From: Acidocella aromatica
GTDB lineage: Bacteria; Pseudomonadota; Alphaproteobacteria; Acetobacterales; Acetobacteraceae
DNA: 64,000 bases
Reading direction: 5' to 3'
Assembly: GCF_014201825.1 (NCBI RefSeq)
Contig: NZ_JACHFJ010000013.1
Span: 24,522 to 88,521, forward strand
Made by a program: the position numbers and the translations under genes. Positions 56,177-64,000 of this stretch are shown here, piece after piece (positions within the stretch are counted from its first letter, which is position 1; every line of letters begins with the position of its first letter). The notes beneath the pieces were generated by a model that was given only the letters and a program-made list of their open reading frames with translations, searched no databases and was not told the DNA's origin.

Positions 56177-57853
56177 ATGAGCGAGATCATCGCCTCGGTC
56201 GCGGCCGAGGGGACAACAGTCACCGGGGTGCTGGCCGCGCAGGCATTGCGCAAGGCCGCCACCGCCCAGGGCAAGAGCATAGAAGTGGAAGTGCGCACCG
56301 CCGAGGGCGTGCTGAACAAGCTGAACGCCAGCCAGACGCGCGATGCGAGCCTCGCGGTGCTGGTGGGTGAAGGTGCCATCCTGCCCGAACATACAGCGGT
56401 GAGCCGGACGATCCGCGCCACGGTGGACCAGGTGCTGGCCGATGCCGCCGCAGTGCTGCAAGAGGCCCCCGCGGCTGGCCGCAAGAAGATCGTGGCAGTG
56501 ACCTCCTGCCCCACCGGCATCGCCCATACCTTCATGGCCGCCGAGGGGTTGCAGCAGGCGGCGAAGGCGCTGGGGCATGAAATCCGCGTGGAGACGCAAG
56601 GCTCCGTCGGCGCGCAGACGCCGCTGACGGCGGAGGAGATTGCCGCCGCTGATCTCGTGATCATCGCCGCCGATAAGAATGTGGAACTCTCGCGCTTCGC
56701 CGGGAAGCCGCTTTTTGAGAGCGGCACCAAGGCCGCGATCAATGACGGACAAAACCTGATCCGACGCGCCTTCAAACAGGCGACCGCGCAGGGTGGCACC
56801 GCCACTGTGAACCCTGCCGCCGCGCCCAAGAGCGGACCGTATAAGCACCTGATGTCGGGCGTGTCGTTCATGCTGCCCTTCGTCACGGCGGGCGGCTTGC
56901 TTATCGCGCTGGCCTTCGCCTTTGGCGGCATCTACGCCACCGAGCCTGCCGCCGCGCATACATTCGCGGGCGCGCTGTTCCAGATCGGCGCGAAGGCCGC
57001 CTTTACCCTGTTCGTGCCGATCCTGGGCGGGTTCATCGCCTATTCCATCGCCGACCGGCCGGGCCTGGCGCCGGGCATGATCGGCGGGTTGCTCGCCTCG
57101 CAGATCGGGGCGGGCTTCATCGGCGCCATCGCCGCCGGGTTTCTCGCAGGCTATGTCACGCTGTTCCTCACCCGCGTGATCAAGCTGCCGCGCGCCATGC
57201 AGGGGTTGATGCCTGTTCTGGTGCTGCCGCTGCTCAGTTCGCTGATCACGGGCTTGGCGATGGTCTATGTCATCGGCACGCCGATTGCCGATATCCTTGC
57301 TTTCCTAACCAACTTTCTGAAATCCATGCAGGGCTCCTCGGCCATTCTGCTGGGGCTGCTGCTGGGCGGGATGATGGCGTTCGACATGGGCGGGCCGGTG
57401 AACAAGGCGGCCTACTCTTTTGGCGCGGCGCTGCTCTCGGCCCAGGTGTACACGCCGATGGCCGCGGTGATGGCGGGCGGCATGACCCCGCCAATGGCTA
57501 TCTTCCTGGCCACGCGCCTGTTCCCCAGCCGCTTTACGGAAGAGGAGCGCGAGGCTGCCATCTCCGCCGGGGCGCTGGGCCTGTCCTTCATCACCGAGGG
57601 CGCCATTCCCTTCGCCGCCAAGGATCCGTTCCGCGTGATTCCCGCCAATGTCGCCGGTTCGGCGCTGGCCGGGGCGATCTCGATGTTCGGAGGCGTGGAG
57701 CTGAAAGTTCCGCATGGCGGCGTCTTCGTCCTGCCAATCCCCGATGCCGTAACGCATCTTGGCATCTACGTCATCGCCATCGCCGCTGGCACGCTCCTCA
57801 CGGCGCTCATCCTTGGCGTTGTCAAACCCAAACTCAACCCGAAAGCGGCGTAA
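56177..57853 (+). CDS. fruA: Fructose PTS permease, EIIB'BC
   Basis: The 558-residue membrane permease that imports fructose and phosphorylates it at C1. A degenerate IIB' domain (about 1-100) comes first. IIB follows with phospho-Cys in VAVTSCPTGIAHTFMA (near 115). IIC comes last, with about eight to ten membrane segments from residue 230 (MSGVSFMLPFVTAGG to the C terminus). ITEGAIPFAAKDP is the IIC signature. It follows fruK by 15 nt. Confidence 0.95.
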   Translation: MSEIIASVAAEGTTVTGVLAAQALRKAATAQGKSIEVEVRTAEGVLNKLNASQTRDASLAVLVGEGAILPEHTAVSRTIRATVDQVLADAAAVLQEAPAAGRKKIVAVTSCPTGIAHTFMAAEGLQQAAKALGHEIRVETQGSVGAQTPLTAEEIAAADLVIIAADKNVELSRFAGKPLFESGTKAAINDGQNLIRRAFKQATAQGGTATVNPAAAPKSGPYKHLMSGVSFMLPFVTAGGLLIALAFAFGGIYATEPAAAHTFAGALFQIGAKAAFTLFVPILGGFIAYSIADRPGLAPGMIGGLLASQIGAGFIGAIAAGFLAGYVTLFLTRVIKLPRAMQGLMPVLVLPLLSSLITGLAMVYVIGTPIADILAFLTNFLKSMQGSSAILLGLLLGGMMAFDMGGPVNKAAYSFGAALLSAQVYTPMAAVMAGGMTPPMAIFLATRLFPSRFTEEEREAAISAGALGLSFITEGAIPFAAKDPFRVIPANVAGSALAGAISMFGGVELKVPHGGVFVLPIPDAVTHLGIYVIAIAAGTLLTALILGVVKPKLNPKAA

Positions 57854-57872
57854 CCACCGCAAAAGACGATCA

Positions 57873-59240
57873 ATGAAAACCAATAAGGTTAGCAGGAAAA
57901 TACTCAAGAATTTGCTTTGCGGCGCCAGCCTTCTGGCGCTCGCCACCGCCGCGCATGCCCAAACGGCAACGCAGACTGGAACACTTGGCCAGAAGCTTTA
58001 CGATGATGGTGTGTCGATCTCGCTGAATTATACGGGAGAAGCTGCGGGCAATCCTTACGGCGGTATCCGCCAGGGTTCGCAATATGCCGGGCAGCTTTAC
58101 CTCGGCGGCGATTTCGATATGGGCAAGATCGCCGGGCTGGACGGCATGACCATCCATATCGCCGTGACGCAGCGGCATGGGCGCAATCTGGAGGAGGACG
58201 ATATCGGCAACAACACCTCGGTGCAGGAGATCTGGGGCACACAGAACCTTCATTTGGCGAATTTCAGCATCGAGCAGAAGCTGTTCGGCGGCAGGCTAGA
58301 TGTCAACTTTGGTCGCGTGGCATCGAACATCAGTTTCTTCACCTCGCCGCTTTACTGCCAGTTCCAGTCCAACTCGGCCTGCGGCAACCCGACCTTCATC
58401 TTCAAGGACGCCAACTTCACCTACTTCCCAGCCTCCGCCTGGGGTGGCGATGCGAAGTTCCTGTTCACGCCCAACACCTATGTGCATGGCGGCGTGTATG
58501 AGGTGAGCCCCATCGACAAGACCTTTGTCGATCATGGGTTCAATTTCGGCGGCAAGGGCGATACCGGCGTGGTGATGCCGGTGGAGTTCGGCTACACCCC
58601 GGCGGGCGGACTGTACGCCATCGGCGCGTGGTACGATACCGGCGCTTATTCCGACCCGTTGAACGACGCCACCGGCCAACCAGCCCTGCCCGCCAATCAG
58701 CCCTATGCCCAGCACCACGACCGCTCCGGCTTCTTCCTGCGCTTCAACCAGCAGGTGACGCCGCAGGGGCTTTCGGTCTTCGGCGTGTTCATGACCAAGA
58801 TCACGGGCGCCGTGGCCGAGGACCGCTATTACGAGCTGGGCGCCGTGCAGCAGGGTATTCCCTGGGGCCGCCCGCGCGATACGCTGGGTTTTGTGGTCAA
58901 CGATCAAGAATTCTCGCGCGCCTTCATCCAGAACATCGCCGATGCGCGTGAGTCTGTCGGCGGTACGGGCTGGGGTATTCCGCACCGCGAGATCATGATG
59001 GAGCTGAACTACGATGCGCGCATCGGCAAGGCGTTCACCATTACGCCGAACCTGCAATATATCCTCAACCCGGACCAGTCCGCCGAACCGTTCCGAAAAA
59101 CCAACATCCCCGATGCCTTCGTGCTCGGTGTGAAATTCACTGTCGACCTCGCCGAATTGGGGGGGGCTTTGCGGCACCTCAATAACAGGAACACCGGGGC
59201 GGGGTATTCCGGATACAAGCCCCCGCCATCATTTGATTGA
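57873..59240 (+). CDS. oprB: OprB-family carbohydrate-selective porin
   Basis: A 455-residue outer-membrane porin with a signal peptide (KNLLCGASLLALATAAHA, cut before QTA). It is rich in aromatic beta-strands such as LYLGGDFDMGKIAGLDGM and ends PPPSFD rather than the usual terminal Phe, though NNRNTGAGYSGYKP is typical of OprB tails. In Pseudomonas OprB admits glucose and other sugars. Placed after fruA it should let fructose into the periplasm. Start at 57873 (MKTNKVS); the longer frame overlaps fruA. Confidence 0.9.
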   Translation: MKTNKVSRKILKNLLCGASLLALATAAHAQTATQTGTLGQKLYDDGVSISLNYTGEAAGNPYGGIRQGSQYAGQLYLGGDFDMGKIAGLDGMTIHIAVTQRHGRNLEEDDIGNNTSVQEIWGTQNLHLANFSIEQKLFGGRLDVNFGRVASNISFFTSPLYCQFQSNSACGNPTFIFKDANFTYFPASAWGGDAKFLFTPNTYVHGGVYEVSPIDKTFVDHGFNFGGKGDTGVVMPVEFGYTPAGGLYAIGAWYDTGAYSDPLNDATGQPALPANQPYAQHHDRSGFFLRFNQQVTPQGLSVFGVFMTKITGAVAEDRYYELGAVQQGIPWGRPRDTLGFVVNDQEFSRAFIQNIADARESVGGTGWGIPHREIMMELNYDARIGKAFTITPNLQYILNPDQSAEPFRKTNIPDAFVLGVKFTVDLAELGGALRHLNNRNTGAGYSGYKPPPSFD

Positions 59241-59251
59241 ATGGAAGAGCC

Positions 59252-60730
59252 ATGACCAGCCGTGTAATTCCCGTCTCTCCCTTTGCCCTGGTGGTGTTCG
59301 GCGCCACCGGGGATCTGGCCAAGCGCAAACTGCTGCCCGCCATGTTCCAGCGCGACCTCGCCGGGCAATTGCCCGAGGAGGCCACGGTGATTGGCGCGGC
59401 GCGGGCGCATTTGCGGGAGGATGAATTCCTGGCTCTGGCGCGCGAGGCGATCGAGGAGCATGTGCCAGCATCGGAACGGGATGCTCAGGCAATGGAACGC
59501 TTCCTGGCACGCTTGCGCTACGTGGCGGTGAACGCCACCGGGGAGGAAGGCTGGCAGGAGCTGGCTCAGGCGCTCGCACCGACCAAAGAGCGCATCTGGG
59601 TGTTCTACCTCGCCACCGCGCCGTCGTTGTTCGGACCGATCTGCGAGCATCTGGGCCGGTTTGGCTTGGCGGGGGGCAATGCCCGCGTGGTGGTGGAAAA
59701 GCCGGTGGGGCGGGATCTTGCCTCGGCCAAGGCGGTGAACGAGGTGATCGGCCGGGTGTTCCCCGAGGAGCGGATCTACCGCATCGACCATTATCTTGGG
59801 AAAGAGACGGTGCAGAACCTGATGGCGCTGCGCTTCGCCAACGGGCTATTCGAGCCGCTTTGGAATGCCGCGCATATCGACCATGTGCAGATCACCGCCG
59901 CCGAGAGCCTCGGCGTGGAAGGCCGCGCCGGATATTACGACACCGCCGGCGCGCTACGCGACATGGTGCAGAACCATCTGCTCCAGCTGCTCTGCCTGGT
60001 GGCGATGGAACCGCCGGCGCAGCTGGACGCCGACGCCGTGCGCGATGAAAAGCTGAAGGTGCTGCGGGCGCTGAAGCCGATTGCCGATGCGCTGTCCTCC
60101 CAGAACGTGGTGCGCGGGCAGTACCGGGCGGGGGCCTCCGCCGGTGGAGCTGTGCCGGGCTACCTCGAAGAGCTGGGCGCGGCGGAGAGCATGACCGAGA
60201 CCTTCGTGGCGCTGAAGGCGGAGGTGGAGACCTGGCGCTGGGCGGGCGTGCCGTTCTACCTGCGCACCGGCAAGCGGCTGGCCGAGCGTGTGTCGGAGAT
60301 CGTGATCGCCTTCCGCCCGGTGCCGCATTCGGTGTTCGAGCCCTCGGCCGGGCCGATCAAGCCCAACCAACTCGTCATCCGCCTACAACCGGATGAGGGC
60401 GTGCAGTTGCGGTTGATGATCAAGGACCCCGGCCCGGGCGGCATGCGCTTGCGCCAGGTGCCGCTGGATATGAGCTTCTCCACCGCATTTGGCGTGCGCA
60501 ACCCGGACGCCTATGAACGGCTGGTGCTGGACGTGGTGCGCGGCAACCAGACGCTGTTCATGCGCCGCGACGAGGTGGAGGCCGCATGGCGTTGGATCGA
60601 CCCGATCCTGGAGGCCTGGAGCCATGCCGAGGAGCCGCCGAAGCCCTATACGGCGGGCACATGGGGGCCGTCGGCGGCGATCGCGCTGATCGAGCGTGAT
60701 GGCCGCACCTGGGCGGATGGCGGCTCGTGA
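59252..60730 (+). CDS. zwf: Glucose-6-phosphate 1-dehydrogenase
   Basis: Oxidizes glucose 6-phosphate to 6-phosphogluconolactone, making NAD(P)H. 492 residues with the nucleotide-binding GATGDLAKRKLLPA near 18 and the substrate/catalytic motif RIDHYLGKETVQNL near 178. GGAAGAG lies just before the ATG. It begins the Entner-Doudoroff part of the operon, 11 nt after oprB. Confidence 0.96.
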   Translation: MTSRVIPVSPFALVVFGATGDLAKRKLLPAMFQRDLAGQLPEEATVIGAARAHLREDEFLALAREAIEEHVPASERDAQAMERFLARLRYVAVNATGEEGWQELAQALAPTKERIWVFYLATAPSLFGPICEHLGRFGLAGGNARVVVEKPVGRDLASAKAVNEVIGRVFPEERIYRIDHYLGKETVQNLMALRFANGLFEPLWNAAHIDHVQITAAESLGVEGRAGYYDTAGALRDMVQNHLLQLLCLVAMEPPAQLDADAVRDEKLKVLRALKPIADALSSQNVVRGQYRAGASAGGAVPGYLEELGAAESMTETFVALKAEVETWRWAGVPFYLRTGKRLAERVSEIVIAFRPVPHSVFEPSAGPIKPNQLVIRLQPDEGVQLRLMIKDPGPGGMRLRQVPLDMSFSTAFGVRNPDAYERLVLDVVRGNQTLFMRRDEVEAAWRWIDPILEAWSHAEEPPKPYTAGTWGPSAAIALIERDGRTWADGGS

Positions 60731-61395
60731 TGCGGGCGTTTTCCTCCCCCGAGGCTCTGGCCGAAGCGCTAGCCGAAAGCGTGGCGACGGCGCTGCGTGG
60801 GCGCATTGCGCACGAGGGCTTTGCCGCGCTGGCGGTCTCCGGCGGCACCACGCCGGTGCGGTTCTTCCAGGCCCTGTCCACCCAGAAGCTAGACTGGGCG
60901 AAGGTGACGGTGACGCTGGTGGATGAGCGCTGGGTGGATGAGAGTTCTCCGCGCTCCAATGCCGCGCTGGTGCGGATGCATCTGCTGCAAGGCCACGCGG
61001 CGGCGGCTCGGTTCCTGCCGCTCTACAGCGGCGCGGCCACGCCCGAGGCGGGCTGTGCGCTAGTACAGGCGGCCCTGAGCGCGCTGCCTTTGCCGTTTGC
61101 CGCCATCGTGCTGGGCATGGGCGCGGACGGGCATACGGCCTCGTTCTTTCCCCGCGGCGATCATCTGGACGCCGCACTTAACCCCACAGGCGCCGCGCTG
61201 GCCCTGCCGATGCACGCGCCGGGGGCAGGCGAGCCGCGCATTACCCTGACGCTGCCGGTGCTGCTGGCGGCGGATTATCTGGCTTTGCACATCGAGGGCG
61301 AAGCCAAACGCGCGGTTCTGGCGCAAGCCAGCGCCCTGCCGGTGGGGGCTGTGCTGGCCCATCGTCCCGGCACCGAAATTTTCTGGAGTCCCTGA
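60730..61395 (+). CDS. pgl: 6-Phosphogluconolactonase
   Basis: A 221-residue lactonase of the DevB/SOL family with LAVSGGTTPVRFFQ near 38, VDERWVDESSPRSN near 65 and LGMGADGHTASFFP near 130. It hydrolyses 6-phosphogluconolactone. The ATG shares one base with the zwf stop (TGATG); a GTG one codon earlier is also possible. Confidence 0.94.
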   Translation: MRAFSSPEALAEALAESVATALRGRIAHEGFAALAVSGGTTPVRFFQALSTQKLDWAKVTVTLVDERWVDESSPRSNAALVRMHLLQGHAAAARFLPLYSGAATPEAGCALVQAALSALPLPFAAIVLGMGADGHTASFFPRGDHLDAALNPTGAALALPMHAPGAGEPRITLTLPVLLAADYLALHIEGEAKRAVLAQASALPVGAVLAHRPGTEIFWSP

Positions 61396-61398
61396 GCC

Positions 61399-63213
61399 AT
61401 GGTTCATCCCAAGATCGAGCACGTTACCGCCCGCATCGCCGAGCGCAGCCGCAAGACCCGCGAGGCTTATATCGCGCGCATCCGTGCCGCCGCCACGCAC
61501 ACGCCGCGCCGCAAGGGGCTGGGTTGCGCCAACCAGGCACATGGCTTCGCCGCCTGCGCGCCGGGCGACAAAGTGGCGCTGACGGGCGGCAAGGCCGCGA
61601 GCCTCGCCATCGTCACCGCGTATAACGACATGCTCTCGGCGCATCAGCCTTATGAGCATTACCCGGACATCATCCGCGACGCCGCGCACAAGGCGGGCGG
61701 CGTGGCCATGGTGGCGGGCGGCGTGCCCGCAATGTGCGACGGCATCACCCAGGGCGAGGCGGGGATGGAACTCTCGCTGTTCTCGCGCGATGTCATCGCG
61801 CTCTCCACGGCCATCGCGCTCTCGCACCAGACGTTCGACGCGGCTGTTTACCTGGGCATTTGCGACAAGATCGTGCCGGGCCTCGTCATCGGCGCGCTCA
61901 GCTTCGGGCATCTGCCTGCGGTGTTCATCCCTGGCGGGCCGATGACCTCGGGGCTTTCCAACAGCGAGAAGGCGAAGATCCGCCAGCTTTATGCCGAGGG
62001 CAAGGCCACGCGCGAGGAGCTGCTGGAGGCCGAGGCCAAGGCGTATCACGGCCCCGGCACCTGCACCTTCTACGGCACGGCCAACACCAATCAGATGCTC
62101 ATGGAGATCATGGGGCTGCATCTGCCGGGCTCGTCCTTCGTGAATCCCGGCACACCGTTGCGCGAGGCCCTGACCCGCGCCGCCGCCGAGCGCGCCCTGG
62201 CGCTGACCGCCCTGGGCGGCAACTACACCCCGGTGGGCGAGATGCTGGATGAACGCAGCTTCGTGAACGCCGTGGTGGGGCTGCACGCCACGGGCGGTTC
62301 GACCAACCATACGCTGCATCTCGTGGCCATGGCGGCGGCGGCGGGCATCGTTCTTACCTGGGACGATCTCTCCGACCTCTCCGACGCCGTGCCGTTGCTC
62401 ACGCGCGTTTATCCCAATGGTTCGGCGGACGTGAACCACTTCGCGGCTGCGGGGGGCACTGGGTTCCTGATCCGCGAGTTGCTGGATGCCGGGCTGCTGC
62501 ACCCGGATGTGCGGACCGTGATGGGTCAGGGGCTTGCCGCTTATGCCTGCGAGCCCTGGCTGAACGAGGGCAAGCTGGATTGGCGCCCTGCCCCAACCGT
62601 CAGCGGGGATGAAGCCGTGCTGCGCGGGAACAAAAACCCGTTCCAGCCAACGGGCGGGCTGAAGCTCCTCACCGGCAATCTCGGCCGGGCGGTGATCAAG
62701 ACCTCTGCGGTGGCGCCGGAGCGCCATGTCATCGAAGCCCCGGCACGCGTGTTCCATGCACAGGAAGACGTGCAGGCGGCCTTCAAGGCTGGCGAGCTGA
62801 ACCGCGACGTGGTGGTGGTAGTGTGCTTCCAGGGTCCCAAGGCCAACGGCATGCCGGAGCTGCACAAGCTGATGCCGCCGCTGGGCGTGCTGCAGGACAA
62901 GGGCTTCAAGGTGGCGCTGGTCACCGATGGCCGTCTCTCTGGCGCCTCCGGTAAGGTACCAGCGGCGATCCATGTGACGCCGGAAGCCGCCGAAGGCGGG
63001 GCAATCGCCAAGGTGCGGGATGGCGACATCGTGCGCGTGGACGGCGTGACCGGCGAGCTGACCGTGCTGACGGATCTTTCAGCCCGCAAGGCTGTGGTGG
63101 CGGATCTCTCCGCAAATCATTACGGTGTCGGCAGGGAGTTGTTCGGCGCCTTCCGCCATGCTGTCGGCACCGCCGATGCCGGTGCTTCGATTTTCTCCAA
63201 TGGAGGTCAATAA
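61399..63213 (+). CDS. edd: Phosphogluconate dehydratase
   Basis: The [4Fe-4S] IlvD/Edd-family enzyme that makes 2-keto-3-deoxy-6-phosphogluconate. 604 residues with [18 protein letters not shown] near 73, [19 protein letters not shown] near 110, GICDKIVPG and [16 protein letters not shown] near 215, which supply the cluster cysteines, and [15 protein letters not shown] near 510. The subfamily start with [13 protein letters not shown] separates Edd from IlvD. Confidence 0.96.
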   Translation: MVHPKIEHVTARIAERSRKTREAYIARIRAAATHTPRRKGLGCANQAHGFAACAPGDKVALTGGKAASLAIVTAYNDMLSAHQPYEHYPDIIRDAAHKAGGVAMVAGGVPAMCDGITQGEAGMELSLFSRDVIALSTAIALSHQTFDAAVYLGICDKIVPGLVIGALSFGHLPAVFIPGGPMTSGLSNSEKAKIRQLYAEGKATREELLEAEAKAYHGPGTCTFYGTANTNQMLMEIMGLHLPGSSFVNPGTPLREALTRAAAERALALTALGGNYTPVGEMLDERSFVNAVVGLHATGGSTNHTLHLVAMAAAAGIVLTWDDLSDLSDAVPLLTRVYPNGSADVNHFAAAGGTGFLIRELLDAGLLHPDVRTVMGQGLAAYACEPWLNEGKLDWRPAPTVSGDEAVLRGNKNPFQPTGGLKLLTGNLGRAVIKTSAVAPERHVIEAPARVFHAQEDVQAAFKAGELNRDVVVVVCFQGPKANGMPELHKLMPPLGVLQDKGFKVALVTDGRLSGASGKVPAAIHVTPEAAEGGAIAKVRDGDIVRVDGVTGELTVLTDLSARKAVVADLSANHYGVGRELFGAFRHAVGTADAGASIFSNGGQ

Positions 63214-63848
63214 TGTTGCAAGACGGTCTGGAACAGATCCTGCGTGCCGCCCCGGTGGTGCCGGTGGTGATTATCGACGATGCGGCGCTTGCCGTGCCGC
63301 TGGCGCGGGCACTGGTGGCTGGCGGCCTGCCCGCCATTGAGATCACGCTGCGCACCGCCGCCGGGCTGGAAGCGATCCGCGCCATATCCGCCGAGGTTGA
63401 AGGGGCGATCCCCGGCGTGGGTACGGTGATGGAGGCCGCGCATTACACCGCCGCCGCCAAGGCCGGGGCGCGCTTCGCGGTTTCGCCCGGCGCCACGCCA
63501 AGGCTGCTGGACGCCGCCGAGGATTGCGGCATCGCGCCGCTGCCGGGCATTGGCACGGTGTCCGAGGCGATGACGCTGATCGAACGCGGCTACAGCTTCG
63601 CCAAGTTCTTCCCCGCCGAGGCGGCCGGCGGCGCGGCGTTCCTCTCCTCCATCGCCTCGCCCCTGCCGCAGTTGCGCTTCTGCCCCACGGGCGGAATCAT
63701 ACCCGAGATCGCGCCGCGCTATCTTAGGCTGCCCAATGTCATCTGCGTCGGCGGCTCCTGGATGGTGGGCCGCGCCGCCATCAATGCGGGCGACTGGGCG
63801 GGCATCACCACCGCCGCCGCCGCCGCCGCCCAGCTCGCCAACCAATAA
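63213..63848 (+). CDS. eda: KDPG aldolase (2-keto-3-deoxy-6-phosphogluconate aldolase)
   Basis: Splits KDPG into pyruvate and glyceraldehyde 3-phosphate. 211 residues with EITLRTAAGLEAI (catalytic Glu region), GVGTVMEAAHY, the Schiff-base lysine in FAKFFPAEAAGG near 133 and FCPTGGI near 160. The ATG shares a base with the edd stop (TAATG). Confidence 0.96.
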   Translation: MLQDGLEQILRAAPVVPVVIIDDAALAVPLARALVAGGLPAIEITLRTAAGLEAIRAISAEVEGAIPGVGTVMEAAHYTAAAKAGARFAVSPGATPRLLDAAEDCGIAPLPGIGTVSEAMTLIERGYSFAKFFPAEAAGGAAFLSSIASPLPQLRFCPTGGIIPEIAPRYLRLPNVICVGGSWMVGRAAINAGDWAGITTAAAAAAQLANQ

Positions 63849-63862
63849 AAAACGAAAACGGA

Positions 63863-64000
63863 ATGTCCAAGTTCAGTGAAATATGGCGGCAACTCGCCGC
63901 TAGCCCCGCGCCGCGGATTACCGCGCTTTTCGACGCTGACCCCGCGCGTTTTGCCAAGTTTTCCGCCCGTTTTGGCGAGATGCTGCTGGATTTCTCCAAA
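63863..64000 (+). CDS. pgi: Glucose-6-phosphate isomerase, N-terminal fragment
   Basis: The first 46 codons before the window ends (MSKFSEIWRQLAA, then PRITALFDADPARFAKFSARFGEMLLDFSK). The FDADPARFAKFSARFGEMLLDFSK pattern is the usual start of Pgi. It interconverts glucose 6-phosphate and fructose 6-phosphate. The position, 14 nt after eda in the same direction, makes it the likely ninth gene of the operon, feeding fructose 6-phosphate to Zwf. Confidence 0.85.
   Translation, partial: MSKFSEIWRQLAASPAPRITALFDADPARFAKFSARFGEMLLDFSK

Noticed and set aside
61060..62973. 637-codon open frame on the minus strand, antisense to pgl/edd
   Set aside because: It is the complement of clear, conserved edd coding sequence; its translation is low-complexity His/Arg/Gly/Ala without motifs. 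Long antisense frames are expected at this GC content.

Overview
This is a high-GC chromosomal window from an alphaproteobacterium. Three things point to the family Acetobacteraceae: the rimP-nusA-ylxR-infB-rbfA order, a bacterial sphingolipid gene set, and a fructose PTS joined to Entner-Doudoroff genes. Acidocella- or Acidiphilium-type organisms are plausible, but no rRNA is present to settle the genus. I see no insertion sequence, prophage or CRISPR array. Genes are tightly packed, with many 1-4 nt start/stop overlaps.

Layout. 1-6 kb: translation/transcription operon (rimP-nusA-ylxR-infB-rbfA and the start of another gene), minus strand. 6-8.1 kb: glnB-glnA behind a likely sigma-54 promoter. 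8.2-13.7 kb: an aminotransferase, tRNA-His, an OmpA-family protein, a Host_attach-family protein with an FNR/FixK-type box, and a fused kinase/class-III aminotransferase. 13.7-23.1 kb: nadA-nadB-nadC below two palindromic operators and an NrtR-type Nudix repressor, preceded by a five-gene YbhGFSR-like ABC exporter with its own FNR-type box. 23.2-44.7 kb: envelope region. It holds glycosyltransferases, a flippase, a PIG-L deacetylase, lptF-lptG and what looks like a full ceramide pathway (serine palmitoyltransferase, dedicated ACP, acyl-ACP synthetase, ceramide reductase, GNAT-type ceramide synthase, a lipid hydroxylase). Between these lies a three-gene unit of inositol-3-phosphate synthase, sugar-phosphate nucleotidyltransferase and CDP-alcohol phosphotransferase. 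45-51.5 kb: complete N-ATPase operon atpDCQRBEFAG. 51.5-64 kb: LacI-type regulator divergent from fruB-fruK-fruA-oprB-zwf-pgl-edd-eda-pgi (pgi cut by the window end).

How the parts fit. The most interesting inference is that the 26.7-40.8 kb region builds an inositol-phosphate, possibly glucosaminylated, sphingolipid. The ceramide genes make the (hydroxy)dihydroceramide. MIPS plus a putative CTP:inositol-phosphate cytidylyltransferase plus a CDP-alcohol transferase would add phosphoinositol from CDP-inositol. A GT4/PIG-L pair co-operonic with spt, and a GT32-like DXD enzyme, could decorate the head group. A second theme is low oxygen: three FNR/FixK-like palindromes (TTGAC-N4-RTCAA) precede the N-ATPase, the ABC exporter and the Host_attach gene. 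At the N-ATPase the box and a TATAAG -10 element are exactly spaced for a class II promoter whose start would make atpD essentially leaderless.

Limits: all functions come from reading motifs, lengths and context by eye; no database search or alignment was run.
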